A stretch of 64,000 nucleotides of DNA, from contig NZ_NHSH01000057.1 of the NCBI RefSeq assembly GCF_016653315.1, positions 62,001 through 126,000 on the forward strand. Direction: 5' to 3'. A program made the translations under genes and the position numbers. The notes beneath the pieces were generated by a model. The model saw nothing but the letters and a program-made list of their open reading frames with translations. It did not search any database and had not been told where the DNA came from. Below, in pieces: positions 43,858-52,534 of this stretch; positions within the stretch are counted from its first letter, which is position 1, and the number at the start of each line of letters is the position of its first letter. This DNA is from Halochromatium roseum (GTDB lineage: Bacteria; Pseudomonadota; Gammaproteobacteria; Chromatiales; Chromatiaceae).

Positions 43858-44738
43858 CGGCCGCAATCCAGGTCGAGCGGCTCGCGCACCGCTATGGGCG
43901 GCGCCCCATCTACTCGGATCTGAGCTTCAGCGTCCCGCAAGGCAAGGTCGTCGCCTTGCTCGGCAAGAACGGTGTTGGCAAGACCACCCTGATTCGGCTG
44001 CTGATGGGTTTCATGCGCCCGAGCGCGGGTTGCTGTCAAGTGCTCGGCGAGCCCTCGCATGCGCTCTCACCGGCGACACGGGCGCGCATCGGGCTCTTGC
44101 TCGAGGGCCATCTGACCTATGACCTGATGACCATCGCGCAGATCGAGCGCTTCTATCGGCCGTTCTATCCGCGCTGGCGCCGAGAGCTGTACTTCGATCT
44201 GGTCGATCGGCTCGGGCTGCCCCATGGCCATCGGATCGGCAACATGTCCTGCGGACAACGCTCGCAGGTGGTACTGGGGCTGATCTTCGCCCAGGACCCG
44301 GACCTGATGATCCTCGACGACTATTCGATGGGGCTCGATGCGGGCTATCGGCGGCTATTCCTGGACTATCTGCGGCGCTTCCTCGATGAGGGCGGCAAGA
44401 CCCTGTTCGTCACCTCGCATGTGGTGCAGGATATGGAATCGCTGGTCGATGAGCTGATCTTCCTGCAGCGGGGTGGGGCGCTGCGACAGCTGCCACTGGT
44501 CGATTTTCGGCGCGATTTCCGTTGCTTCGGTTTCCAAGTCGATGGCGGCTCAGCACCACAGCCGGACGCCCTGATCGAGAACGTCGACCTGCATGGCCGC
44601 GAGCCTGTTCTCTATAGCTTCGCCGACCGCGAGCCGCTCGAGGCGCACCTGGCAACCCATTGGCCGCAGGTCCGACTTGGCGATGAGCAGCCGCTGTCGC
44701 TCGAGGATGCGTTCATCGGCCTGACCGGGAAGTATTGA
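43854..44738 (+). CDS. ABC transporter ATP-binding protein, feo-linked
   Basis: 294-residue ATPase. Walker A LGKNGVGKTTLIRLLMGF, signature region GNMSCGQRSQVVLGLIF (SCGQ in place of SGGQ), Walker B LMILDDYSMGLDAG with Asp where the catalytic Glu normally stands, switch His in VTSHVVQDM. About 75 residues follow the core. The deviations occur in some ABC-2 type systems and may slow ATP hydrolysis. The ATGA overlap with the Cys-rich protein gene ties it to the feo operon. Substrate unknown. Confidence 0.88.
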   Translation: MTAAIQVERLAHRYGRRPIYSDLSFSVPQGKVVALLGKNGVGKTTLIRLLMGFMRPSAGCCQVLGEPSHALSPATRARIGLLLEGHLTYDLMTIAQIERFYRPFYPRWRRELYFDLVDRLGLPHGHRIGNMSCGQRSQVVLGLIFAQDPDLMILDDYSMGLDAGYRRLFLDYLRRFLDEGGKTLFVTSHVVQDMESLVDELIFLQRGGALRQLPLVDFRRDFRCFGFQVDGGSAPQPDALIENVDLHGREPVLYSFADREPLEAHLATHWPQVRLGDEQPLSLEDAFIGLTGKY

Positions 44739-44753
44739 GAGGAGCGATCGGCG

Positions 44754-45431
44754 ATGCGAGCGGCCATGCTGTCGGCAATCTTTTTGAAGGAATGGCTCAA
44801 GGTGCGCTGGGTCTGGCTCGGGCTGTTGGTGCTGCATCTGGGGATGCTGTTGTATTTGTTGCTCGCCATCCGCCATCAGTTCCGGGTCGAGCACTCGGAG
44901 ATGATCTGGTATTGGGCCTTCGAGCTGCGCCGGCTGTTGTATGCGCCGATCCAATACCTGCCGCTGCTCACCGGGGTGCTGATCGCCATCGCGCAGTTCG
45001 GCCCGGAGATGCTCGGCGGGCGCTTTCGCCTGTCCCTTCACCTGCCGCTGCGTGCTGACCTGCTGGTCTGGAGCTGGGTCGGCTTCGGGGCGCTGATGGG
45101 CGCCTTGCTGGCGCTGTTGGATGCCGTCGCCCTGTATTGGATCATCGCCGGCTGGTTTCCCCATGAGGCCGCCGTCAGCGCCCTGCTCACGGCCTTGCCC
45201 TGGCTGCTGGGCGGCTGGATCGGCTATTTCGGCGCGACCCTAGCGCTGTTGGAGCCAGCCGCGCCGCGCCGACTGATCTATCTGGGGCTGAGCGCGGCCT
45301 TCCTGGCCTTGCTCTATCAACACCGCGGCTATCAGGAATACGACCAGGTGTTGCCGGTGCTGATCGCGCTCGCGCTGCTGTTCATCCCGGCAGTGATCCT
45401 GCCCGCCCACCGCTATCGCCACCAGCGCTGA
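44754..45431 (+). CDS. ABC transporter membrane subunit, feo-linked
   Basis: 225-residue protein with about six TM helices (LGLLVLHLGMLLYLLLAI; YLPLLTGVLIAIAQFGP; WVGFGALMGALLALLDAVAL). MLSAIFLKEWLKVRWVWL at the N-terminus and EMLGGRFRLSLHLPLRAD in the middle fit an ABC-2 type permease. It follows the ATPase gene by 15 bp and precedes the DUF4857 gene by 17 bp, so the three are probably one complex. Confidence 0.78.
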   Translation: MRAAMLSAIFLKEWLKVRWVWLGLLVLHLGMLLYLLLAIRHQFRVEHSEMIWYWAFELRRLLYAPIQYLPLLTGVLIAIAQFGPEMLGGRFRLSLHLPLRADLLVWSWVGFGALMGALLALLDAVALYWIIAGWFPHEAAVSALLTALPWLLGGWIGYFGATLALLEPAAPRRLIYLGLSAAFLALLYQHRGYQEYDQVLPVLIALALLFIPAVILPAHRYRHQR

Positions 45432-45448
45432 CCCGGAGCTGACCGACC

Positions 45449-46765
45449 ATGACTGCCAGGATTGCCCGCTGGTCCTTGCTGCTGCTGACCATCGTCCTGC
45501 TCGCGCTCTGGTGGCCCTTGCTCAAGGAACTGCTGTTCGAGTACCGCTACGGCAAGACCGACCTGTTCTACAGCCCGGTGATCGAGCGCTTCGTCTACAA
45601 GGAGCTGCTCGGCGAGGGCCATGCGTTCATCTATCGCGACCAGGACGCCAACGATTACGACCGCCAGACCTTTGAGACCCTGATCCCGTTCATCTACTAC
45701 AAGAACATGGAGCTGTGGGGCAAGCTGCCGTTGCAGCTCGCTGGCCAGAGCTTCGATAAGGCCCAGATCCAGGCCGAGCGTCAGGTGCTGGAGCTGAAAC
45801 CGGGTGAGCTGCCGGGGCATGCCCCGCGCATCCAGCTGTTCCCGCTGCTCGAGGCCAATCCCGGCCGCGCCCGGCTGCGCTTTCCGGAGGACATCCTGCG
45901 TCCCAGCGAGCAGCTGACCTTCATCAACAGTGATCACAACCGGATCGACCCCGAGCTGACCACGCGCTTCACTGAGGCGCTGAGCGAGGCTGGCTTCGTC
46001 TGGCCGGTGCAGGCGACCTTCGGCCGGGTCTCGATCCTGAAGGCGTTCGATGCCGGTTTCTTCCTGCTCGATCGCGCCGGCCAGCTGTTCCAGCTTCGTC
46101 GCGTCGACGGCCTGCCCGAGATCACGCCGGTGCCATTGCCCGAGGGGCTTGAGGTGCGTCATGTCAAGGTGGCCGAGAACAAGCGCGGCGACTCTCTTGG
46201 TCTGATCCTGGGCGAGGACGGTCGACTCTTCCTGCTCGGTCAGGCTGATGGCCGTCGGACCGCAGCTGGGCTGACCCCGCTTGCGCTTCCGGGCTACGAT
46301 GCGGAGACCATGGCGCTGAAGATCCTGTTCAATCCGCTGCATCGAACCGCGATCTACGCCAACCAACGCCAGATCAAGGCCGTCGCCATGAATCGAGCCT
46401 TCGAGCCGATCGCGCGCTATGAGCGCCGCATGGCCATGGGCGAGCCGCGCCTCGTCGATCGGGTCTGGCAGGCCTTGGTACCGTTTAGCCTGGATCTGCG
46501 CGATCCGAACGGGCGCTATCTGCGGCTCAGCCTGGATGTTCATGCCCTCGCAGCGCTGCCGGCCAGTGCTGTTGCGCTCCTGCTTGCTTGGCTGCTGCTC
46601 TGGCGGCGTGGCTTGCGCTTTCTTGCCATGACACCGAGCTTGCTGCTGGTAGCCTTCACCGGCGTCTATGGACTGATTGCCGTCGGGCTGATTCCGCCCG
46701 AGCCGTCGGATCGGGCCGGCGCCGGTGATCTGGGACGGACGGCGCTGGAGCCAGGCGCCACCTGA
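45449..46765 (+). CDS. DUF4857-family membrane-anchored protein, feo-linked
   Basis: 438-residue protein resembling what I know of DUF4857: N-terminal TM helix (SLLLLTIVLLALWWPLL), then a large extracytoplasmic domain beginning DLFYSPVIERFVYKELLGEG and TLIPFIYYKNMELWGKLP, and two C-terminal TM helices (ALPASAVALLLAWLLLW; LLLVAFTGVYGLIAVGLI). The soluble part has repeated beta strands (FGRVSILKAFDAGFFLLD; LGLILGEDGRLFLLG) that could form a propeller-like fold. It is always with an ABC ATPase and permease here. Biochemical role unknown. Confidence 0.7.
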   Translation: MTARIARWSLLLLTIVLLALWWPLLKELLFEYRYGKTDLFYSPVIERFVYKELLGEGHAFIYRDQDANDYDRQTFETLIPFIYYKNMELWGKLPLQLAGQSFDKAQIQAERQVLELKPGELPGHAPRIQLFPLLEANPGRARLRFPEDILRPSEQLTFINSDHNRIDPELTTRFTEALSEAGFVWPVQATFGRVSILKAFDAGFFLLDRAGQLFQLRRVDGLPEITPVPLPEGLEVRHVKVAENKRGDSLGLILGEDGRLFLLGQADGRRTAAGLTPLALPGYDAETMALKILFNPLHRTAIYANQRQIKAVAMNRAFEPIARYERRMAMGEPRLVDRVWQALVPFSLDLRDPNGRYLRLSLDVHALAALPASAVALLLAWLLLWRRGLRFLAMTPSLLLVAFTGVYGLIAVGLIPPEPSDRAGAGDLGRTALEPGAT

Positions 46766-46777
46766 GCGACAGGGCGC

Positions 46778-47467
46778 TTGCAGATATCAGCGCTGCTCAA
46801 TCACCTGCTGCCGTTTCGCCGAGCACCGGCGCGCGCCTCAGCGCGCCCGCCGGTGCTGCTGGTGATCGGCGCCCACCGCGAAGAGCTGAGCTTTGGCGAG
46901 GCCGTTGCCGCCCAGCTCGACCGCCAGCGCCTCGACCTGCTGCGCATCCCGGTCGGGATCTCGGGGCAGCGGCCCGGTCCGGATGCGCTTGAGGAGTATC
47001 GCCAGCGCCATGCCGAGCTCTATCGGCAGATCCTGGAGCATGTTCAGCCAGCGCAGCGGGTCCTGATCGATCTGCATACCGGCTTCGACGAGCGCCTGTG
47101 CTCGGCCGATGTGCTCTGTGGCGAACCGGCGCTGCTGCGCTGCATCGAGCAGCAGGCGTCGCAGCCAGGGGCACCGAGCGGCGGTGGCATGCGCGCAGTG
47201 CGGCTGGTGGCGTCCGATCGCGATGCCGTGCTCAGTCCTGGAGAATGCCCGCGGGCCGAATCCTGGCCCTGGGTCAGCCCTGTGCTGCCAGAGGCGATTT
47301 GGAACCGTCGGCGCCCACTCTATGTTGGGATTGAGGTCTATCTGGCCTCGTCATCCTATGCCTTATCCTCCCGTGGAACCGCAGCTGAGGTGCGCTTGGC
47401 CGCGGCCGTGATCGAGGCCGTCAGTGATTGTGCGCTGTCGGTGCAGCGTGCGATGGAGCCGGGCTGA
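46778..47467 (+). CDS. M14-like (aspartoacylase/succinylglutamate desuccinylase type) metallohydrolase
   Basis: 229-residue protein with zinc-ligand motifs of the M14/AstE-AspA superfamily: HxxE in LVIGAHREELSFGE and the third ligand His in VLIDLHTGFDE. Such enzymes cut amide bonds at the end of small peptides or acyl-amino acids. The apparent start is TTG at 46778, 12 bp after the DUF4857 stop, with AGGGCG nearby; no ATG is available before the first motif. It is the last gene of the feo-linked run. A peptide or peptide-like substrate, perhaps a metallophore, is speculation. Confidence 0.62.
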   Translation: MQISALLNHLLPFRRAPARASARPPVLLVIGAHREELSFGEAVAAQLDRQRLDLLRIPVGISGQRPGPDALEEYRQRHAELYRQILEHVQPAQRVLIDLHTGFDERLCSADVLCGEPALLRCIEQQASQPGAPSGGGMRAVRLVASDRDAVLSPGECPRAESWPWVSPVLPEAIWNRRRPLYVGIEVYLASSSYALSSRGTAAEVRLAAAVIEAVSDCALSVQRAMEPG

Positions 47468-47481
47468 GTCTCAGAATCATT

Positions 47482-47712
47482 CCGTCGAGACTCCATCACA
47501 TGGCCATTCTTTCCCCCCTGCAGGCGCGCAATCCGCGTTTGGTGCTTCAGCTCCAAGGCATCCACCGAATCAAGGTTCTTCTTCCAGGCCTCGAATAACC
47601 GGTCGTCCTGCCGCGAGAGCCAGAACCCGCAGTCGCCGTAGCACTGGCCACCATCGGCGAGGCATAGAGGACAACGGCAATGGCAGGAGCTTGCGAACCT
47701 AAGCTTGCGAAC
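47482..47712 (-). other. Cys-rich reading frame without a start codon, between trkA and the M14-like gene
   Basis: The 261-bp gap holds a minus-strand frame open from 47712 that begins with a cluster of six Cys (CHCRCPLC, then CYGDC) and continues FWLSRQDDRLFEAWKKNL and DALELKHQTRIARLQGG, quite protein-like. It lacks ATG, GTG or TTG before the Cys cluster and follows a 14-bp direct repeat (about 47690-47717, AGCTTGCGAACCTA twice). It may be the remains of a small zinc-ribbon gene whose 5' end was lost. Confidence 0.4.
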
Positions 47713-47728
47713 CTACCAGAGCCGGAGG

Positions 47729-48388
47729 TCAGGCGCCGTTCGATGGTCCGCCCCAGCGACGATGCAGCTTGTCGAGCTGTTCGTGGGCGCAAATGACGAT
47801 GACCTCATCGCCTGGCTTGATGCGGCGGGTCTCTTCGGGCAGGCGAAAGCGCTCGCCGCGGTAGAGACAGACGATGCGCGTGCGCTCGGGTAGGTCCAGA
47901 TCCTGAACTGATCCGGCGTCGTCGTCGCCGACGGTGAAGCTGAACACCGCCGCGTCGTCGCGAATCACCGACGATAGCTCCAAGGATTTCTCGCCGACCA
48001 GCAGGGCGCGCAGATGGCTGGCCACGGCCTGGTTCGGCAGCACGGCATCCTCGAGTCCAAGCTCGTCTGTGATGTGCTGGAACTGACGCTCGTTGACCCG
48101 CGGCACGACGCGTGAGAAGCCGAGCGAGCGCCCGATGAGCGCCGCCAAGATGTTGGTCTGGTCTGACTCGAGCAGGCAGAACAGCACATCGGTGTTTTCG
48201 GGCTCGGCGTCTCGCAGCACTACCGGCGACGTGCCGTCACCGTGTACGAAGCCGGCATCCAGTCGCTCTGAGAGCGCGTCAATGCGCTCGCGCTCGCGCT
48301 CGACGATGATGACCTCATGCCCGTCACCGAGCAGCAGCTCGGCGGTGGCCACGGTGAGGGAATTGCTGCCGATGAATGCCGTTCGCAT
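47729..48388 (-). CDS. trkA: TrkA-family potassium channel regulator (RCK)
   Basis: Cytosolic NAD-binding regulator of the TrkH potassium channel, 219 residues, one RCK unit as in KtrA/CeoB-type proteins rather than the double unit of E. coli TrkA. N-domain: MRTAFIGSNSLTVATAELLL, EVIIVERE, FVHGDGTSPVVLRDA, LFCLLESDQTN. C-domain from about residue 135: LSSVIRDDAAVFSFTV, RRIKPGDEVIVICAHEQL. Its start overlaps the trkH stop (TAATG). The usual GXGXXG is degenerate (GSNSLT). Confidence 0.88.
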   Translation of the reverse strand: MRTAFIGSNSLTVATAELLLGDGHEVIIVERERERIDALSERLDAGFVHGDGTSPVVLRDAEPENTDVLFCLLESDQTNILAALIGRSLGFSRVVPRVNERQFQHITDELGLEDAVLPNQAVASHLRALLVGEKSLELSSVIRDDAAVFSFTVGDDDAGSVQDLDLPERTRIVCLYRGERFRLPEETRRIKPGDEVIVICAHEQLDKLHRRWGGPSNGA

Positions 48389-49872
48389 TAGAGCTTGCGC
48401 CTCCGCGCGATCCAGGTGGGTGGGTAGAACAGCACGAGCATGGCCAGGATCTCGACGCGCCCAAACAGCATGTCGCCAATGAGTACGGCCTTGAGCGTCG
48501 GCTCCAGGTCTGTCCCGGTGAGCCCCGTTGAGAGTCCGGCGTTGGCGATCGCGGAGACCACCTCGAACAGGCTTGGCAGCGGCGCGTAACCGTAGACTAG
48601 GAACAGTAGCCAGGAGAGCAGCAGCACGGCGAGCCAGAGACTCAGGAGCTGCAGCGCACCGGTGATCATGTCCGGCTGCAGGATGTGGCCATCGACGCGC
48701 GCGTGCAGCACGGCTCGCTCACCGATTGCGGTGCGTCGCAGGGCGAGCTGCACCAGCCGCAATAGCACCAGGAGTCGCACCAGTTTCAGTCCGCCCGCGG
48801 CGGAACCGGTGCAGCCGCCGATCGTCATCGATAGCACCAGCACGAGCTGGGCCGCTGGCGACAACGCCGTCAACTCCAGGGTGCTAAAGCCGGTGGTCGT
48901 TTGCGCCGAGACACCAAGCGCGACGCTGTGACCGAGCGCGCTCTGCCAGTCCATCTCAGGTTCCAGATCCTGCTGCCAAATCCAGAGCAACATCAGCAGC
49001 AGCGTCGTGAGCAGTGTCGCGGCCAGCAACGCGCGGACCTCCTCATCACGCCAGAGCACACTGAGCCCTTGCGATGGTATCCGAGCGTAGAGCGGGAGCG
49101 TCACGGCCGACAACAGGCAAACAGTCGTTAGCACCGCGACAGCGGCAACAGGCAGCGGTGCGAGGCTTGCGTCTGCCGGCGCGAAGCCACCGGTAGCGAC
49201 CGATGCGAGCGTATAGAGCAGCGCATCGAAAGGGTCGGTCCCAGCGGCCCAGACCGCCGCCAGCGCCAACCCGCTGAGCAGGACATAGACAATGAACACC
49301 GTTCGCGCATGCTGGCGTGCGCTGGCGTTAGAAAGCCGCTCACCGCTGGTCTCGATCAGCCTCCGGGCGCTGGCGTGGTGCCGCATGATGAGCGCCACGG
49401 TCAGCACCGCGATGCCGAGCCCGCCGTACCACTGCATCCAGGCGCGGAGAAAGAGCAGGGCAGGGTCGATCTCCTCGACACCGCGCAGGACCGTGAGACC
49501 TGTAGTGGTGACCGCAGACGCGGTTTCCAGCAGCGCATCGAGCGGCCTGATGCCAGCCGCCATCATGGGCCAGACCATGCTCGCTGCTGCCAGCAGAAAG
49601 GCGAGCGCCGTGACCGCCAACGCCTCGTTCCACTGCAGGTCGATCCGCTGGAGGTCGACACCGGGCAACCGCAGCAAGAGCAATCCGAGCGCACACAAGG
49701 CCAATGCGACCAACCCGAGCCGCTGGCATAGCGGTACGCTGCCGAGTCCAAGCGCTACCCCTGCCGGCAGCAGCGTCAGCAAACCCAACATCATCATCAG
49801 TTGCGCGAGCATCGCTGCCACCACCCGAGCTCGGGCGGCATGCATGAGAGTTTGGACGGCGTGCTCGGTCAT
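48388..49872 (-). CDS. trkH: Trk-type potassium uptake membrane protein TrkH
   Basis: Potassium-translocating subunit, 494 residues with four M1-P-M2 repeats. Selectivity-filter strands appear as ASAVTTTGLT, ASVATGGF, SAQTTTGF and ANAGLSTG; SMTIGGCTGSAAGGLKLVR is the typical loop. The ATG at 49872 was chosen because a TM-rich N-terminus follows (ARVVAAMLAQLMMMLGLL); the longer reading is Arg/His-rich and not membrane-like. Overlaps trkA. Confidence 0.93.
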   Translation of the reverse strand: MTEHAVQTLMHAARARVVAAMLAQLMMMLGLLTLLPAGVALGLGSVPLCQRLGLVALALCALGLLLLRLPGVDLQRIDLQWNEALAVTALAFLLAAASMVWPMMAAGIRPLDALLETASAVTTTGLTVLRGVEEIDPALLFLRAWMQWYGGLGIAVLTVALIMRHHASARRLIETSGERLSNASARQHARTVFIVYVLLSGLALAAVWAAGTDPFDALLYTLASVATGGFAPADASLAPLPVAAVAVLTTVCLLSAVTLPLYARIPSQGLSVLWRDEEVRALLAATLLTTLLLMLLWIWQQDLEPEMDWQSALGHSVALGVSAQTTTGFSTLELTALSPAAQLVLVLSMTIGGCTGSAAGGLKLVRLLVLLRLVQLALRRTAIGERAVLHARVDGHILQPDMITGALQLLSLWLAVLLLSWLLFLVYGYAPLPSLFEVVSAIANAGLSTGLTGTDLEPTLKAVLIGDMLFGRVEILAMLVLFYPPTWIARRRKL

Positions 49873-49916
49873 GTTTGCTGACCTGAACGGCCCGATGACG
49901 GAGGAATGTGTTAAGT

Positions 49917-51056
49917 CTAGTCGTCCGAGCCGCTGAGGTAGCAGCGCAGCACCTGCTCCGTGGTTGCCGCAAGCAGTGACGGACCTCGAGCCATGGCCTG
50001 CTCGAGGGTCATCGGGCCAGGGCAGAGGCTGAATACGGCATCGATGCCAATCTGATGAAGTGCAGCGATACGCTCGCCGATGCTGCCAGCGATGGCGATG
50101 CAGGGGATGCCATGCGCTTTGGCACACTCCGCCACCCCGGCCGGGGCCTTGCCGAAGGCGGTCTGAAAATCAATTTGGCCCTCGCCGGTGATCACCAGAT
50201 CGGCTCCTGCAAGCTGTGTATCTAAGTCGAGGAGGTCGAGCACTAGGTCCACGCCTCGGCGAAGCTCCGCGCCGAGGAAGGCGTACAGTCCGGCGCCCAA
50301 ACCGCCGGCTGCGCCGGCGCCGGCCAGGTCCCTGACCTCGTGACCCAAGTCGGCGGCGATGCGATCAGCCAGATGGGACAGGCCGGCGTCCAGAGCGCTG
50401 ACCTGCTCGGGCGTTGCCCCCTTTTGAGGGCCGTAAACGGCCGCAGCGCCGGTGGGGCCGACCAACGGGTTGTCGACGTCGCAAACGGCCTCGCAGCTCA
50501 CCTCGGCCAGGCGCGGATCGAGCCCGCTGGCGTCAATGCGGCGGATCTGCCCCAGCGATCCGCCCACCGGTGCCACCGTCTCACCGTCAACATCGAGAAA
50601 ACGCACTCCGAGGGCGGCGGCCATGCCGATACCGCCATCGATGGTAGCGCTGCCGCCGATGCCGACCACGATGCGCTGAGCCCCCAGGTCCAGGGCGGCA
50701 CGGATCAGCTCGCCGGTACCATAGGTCGTGGTGCGCATTGGATCACGGTGTTCGGGGGCGAGCAGGGCCAGACCGCTGGCAACAGCCATCTCTACCACCA
50801 CCAGCCCCAGGGCCGGGACATGGCATAAGGTGGCCTGGACGGGCTCATGCAAGGGGCCATGCACGCTGAAGACTCGCGCTTCGCCATGCAAGGCATCGAT
50901 CAGGATCTCTGCGAGACCATCGCCGCCGTCCGCAACCGGGATCTTGCAGACCTCCGCTGCCGGGTAGGCGGCGCGAACCCCTTTTTCCATGGCCAGCGCG
51001 GCCTGCATGGCGGACATGCTGCCTTTGAAGGCATTGGGTGCCAAGACGAGCTTCAT
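49917..51056 (-). CDS. glxK: Glycerate kinase
   Basis: Phosphorylates glycerate with ATP, feeding photorespiratory or glyoxylate-derived carbon into central metabolism. 379 residues, GlxK/GarK class: MKLVLAPNAFKGSMSAMQAA, IPVADGGDGLAEILID, MAVASGLALL, IVVGIGGSATIDGGIGMAAA, DVDNPLVGPTGAAAVYGPQKGA, GAGAAGGLGAGLYAFLGA and DLVITGEGQIDFQT. The Met at 51056 matches the family start. It ends 45 bp before trkH. Confidence 0.96.
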   Translation of the reverse strand: MKLVLAPNAFKGSMSAMQAALAMEKGVRAAYPAAEVCKIPVADGGDGLAEILIDALHGEARVFSVHGPLHEPVQATLCHVPALGLVVVEMAVASGLALLAPEHRDPMRTTTYGTGELIRAALDLGAQRIVVGIGGSATIDGGIGMAAALGVRFLDVDGETVAPVGGSLGQIRRIDASGLDPRLAEVSCEAVCDVDNPLVGPTGAAAVYGPQKGATPEQVSALDAGLSHLADRIAADLGHEVRDLAGAGAAGGLGAGLYAFLGAELRRGVDLVLDLLDLDTQLAGADLVITGEGQIDFQTAFGKAPAGVAECAKAHGIPCIAIAGSIGERIAALHQIGIDAVFSLCPGPMTLEQAMARGPSLLAATTEQVLRCYLSGSDD

Positions 51057-51231
51057 CGGATCATCCGCAGTTGCAGAATAGGATAACAATCATAGATGAT
51101 CGATCGCCGCCTGAGAGGATGGTCCAGTCAGGATGTTCCGGAGCGGCTGCCGGGCTGGAACCACTTCGGCAAGCCAGAATGGACTCGATTCTCGCCGCCG
51201 GCATCTTCGAGACGATAGAGATCGTACCAAC

Positions 51232-52020
51232 ATGACCTACTGCCTTGGACTCGTCGTCAACGCTGGCTTGGTGCTCGCCTCCGACTCCCGCACCAATGCG
51301 GGCATCGATTATGTGACCAGTGTCAGCAAGCTGCATGTGTTCCAGCCGGCGCCAGACCGACTGTTCGTCTTGCTCTCCGCCGGCAACCTTGCCTCGACGC
51401 AGGAGGTGCTGAACCTCATCCGCCGCGATCTGGATCAGCCGCCGTCTGGGCTCAGTCTGATGTCAGCGAGTTATCTATTCGAGGCCGCTGATTATGTGGG
51501 GAGGGTCAACCTTACAGTGCAGTGCGACCGTGGGCCCGCGCTCGCCGCGCATGGCGTCAGTGCAGAGACGACGCTGATCCTGGGTGGCCAGATCGCCGGG
51601 CAGCCACCGGGTCTGTTCCTGATCTACCCGCAGGGCAACTACTTTGCTGCTTCTCCCGAGACGCCCTATCTGCAGATCGGCGAGAACAAGTACGGCAAGC
51701 CCGCGCTAGACCGCATTGCCCGACCGGAGCTGTCACTGGAGGATGCCGCGCGTCTTTGTCTGGTTTCACTCGACGGTACCTCCCGTTCTAACGTTACCGT
51801 TGGCCCACCCTTCGAGGTCGCGATCTATCCCAGAGATAGCCTGGCGCTGAGCTACCGGCTCAAATTGCCGCAGGATTCGCCGCTACTTGCCCAGATGTCC
51901 CAGAGCTGGAACGCGGGTCTACGCAAGGCCTTTGAACAACTGCCGCGGTTCGATTGGGAGGCGCCATCAACAGCGGACATGCCGGCATTGCAGGCCGGCG
52001 CAATGGCGGCAAGCCCTTGA
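51232..52020 (+). CDS. Anbu (bacterial proteasome-like Ntn hydrolase)
   Basis: 262-residue proteasome-fold protein. The start MTYCLGLVVNAGLVLASDSR places Thr at position 2 as candidate nucleophile after Met removal, with SDSRTNAGIDYVTSVSKLHVF and LLSAGNLASTQEVLNLI typical of Anbu. Later, ETTLILGGQIAG, LFLIYPQGNYF and KYGKPALDRI follow. Anbu is normally encoded with an ATP-grasp protein, an alpha-E domain protein and a transglutaminase-like protein; none of these is in the window. The Met at 51232 was chosen to expose the Thr. Confidence 0.9.
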   Translation: MTYCLGLVVNAGLVLASDSRTNAGIDYVTSVSKLHVFQPAPDRLFVLLSAGNLASTQEVLNLIRRDLDQPPSGLSLMSASYLFEAADYVGRVNLTVQCDRGPALAAHGVSAETTLILGGQIAGQPPGLFLIYPQGNYFAASPETPYLQIGENKYGKPALDRIARPELSLEDAARLCLVSLDGTSRSNVTVGPPFEVAIYPRDSLALSYRLKLPQDSPLLAQMSQSWNAGLRKAFEQLPRFDWEAPSTADMPALQAGAMAASP

Positions 52021-52083
52021 TGCGAAAATGACCTGAAAAATGATGACTTGGACTAATGACTTGGCCTCTTGGTGAGTGTCGGT

Positions 52084-52407
52084 ATGGCTAGAAAACACGA
52101 CGAGTTTACGTTCCTCGATGTCTTGTACAGGGTGTGTGATGCCCTCTGCGAGGGGGAGAGGCGTGAGTTCACCCGCGACAACGGCGTCACCCGCTTTCGT
52201 CGCGACAAGGACAACGTCTTCTTCGTTGAAGGCCCCTTTGTCGCCGTCAGCTTGAATCTTCCGAGTGTGCGGGTTTCGATGAATGGGATTTCCGATCAGA
52301 ATGGAAAGCCGCTAGAGGTCGATAAAGACGACATTGCCGGATTGACCGGAAGACTCATCAACCTGGATTACGAAATGGTACAAGCCAAGGTTCTCCCCCG
52401 GGCTTGA
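52084..52407 (+). CDS. Protein of unknown function
   Basis: 107-residue charged protein (EFTFLDVLYRVCDALCEGER; FFVEGPFVAVSLNLPSVRVSM), no signal or TM helix. I do not recognise it. ATG at 52084; a GTG at 52069 is an alternative. It is the first gene of a small patch before tRNA-Arg. Confidence 0.5.
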   Translation: MARKHDEFTFLDVLYRVCDALCEGERREFTRDNGVTRFRRDKDNVFFVEGPFVAVSLNLPSVRVSMNGISDQNGKPLEVDKDDIAGLTGRLINLDYEMVQAKVLPRA

Positions 52408-52534
52408 TTCGTGGGTGACCTACCGCTGAACCTGTTAGTGGGTTAGTGGATTAGTGGGAGGCTCCACACCGAGCTCGGCGCGGGGTCGTTCGAGCCACTT
52501 TGTCTTCATCATCATTAGCGACGGGGTAGACGGC

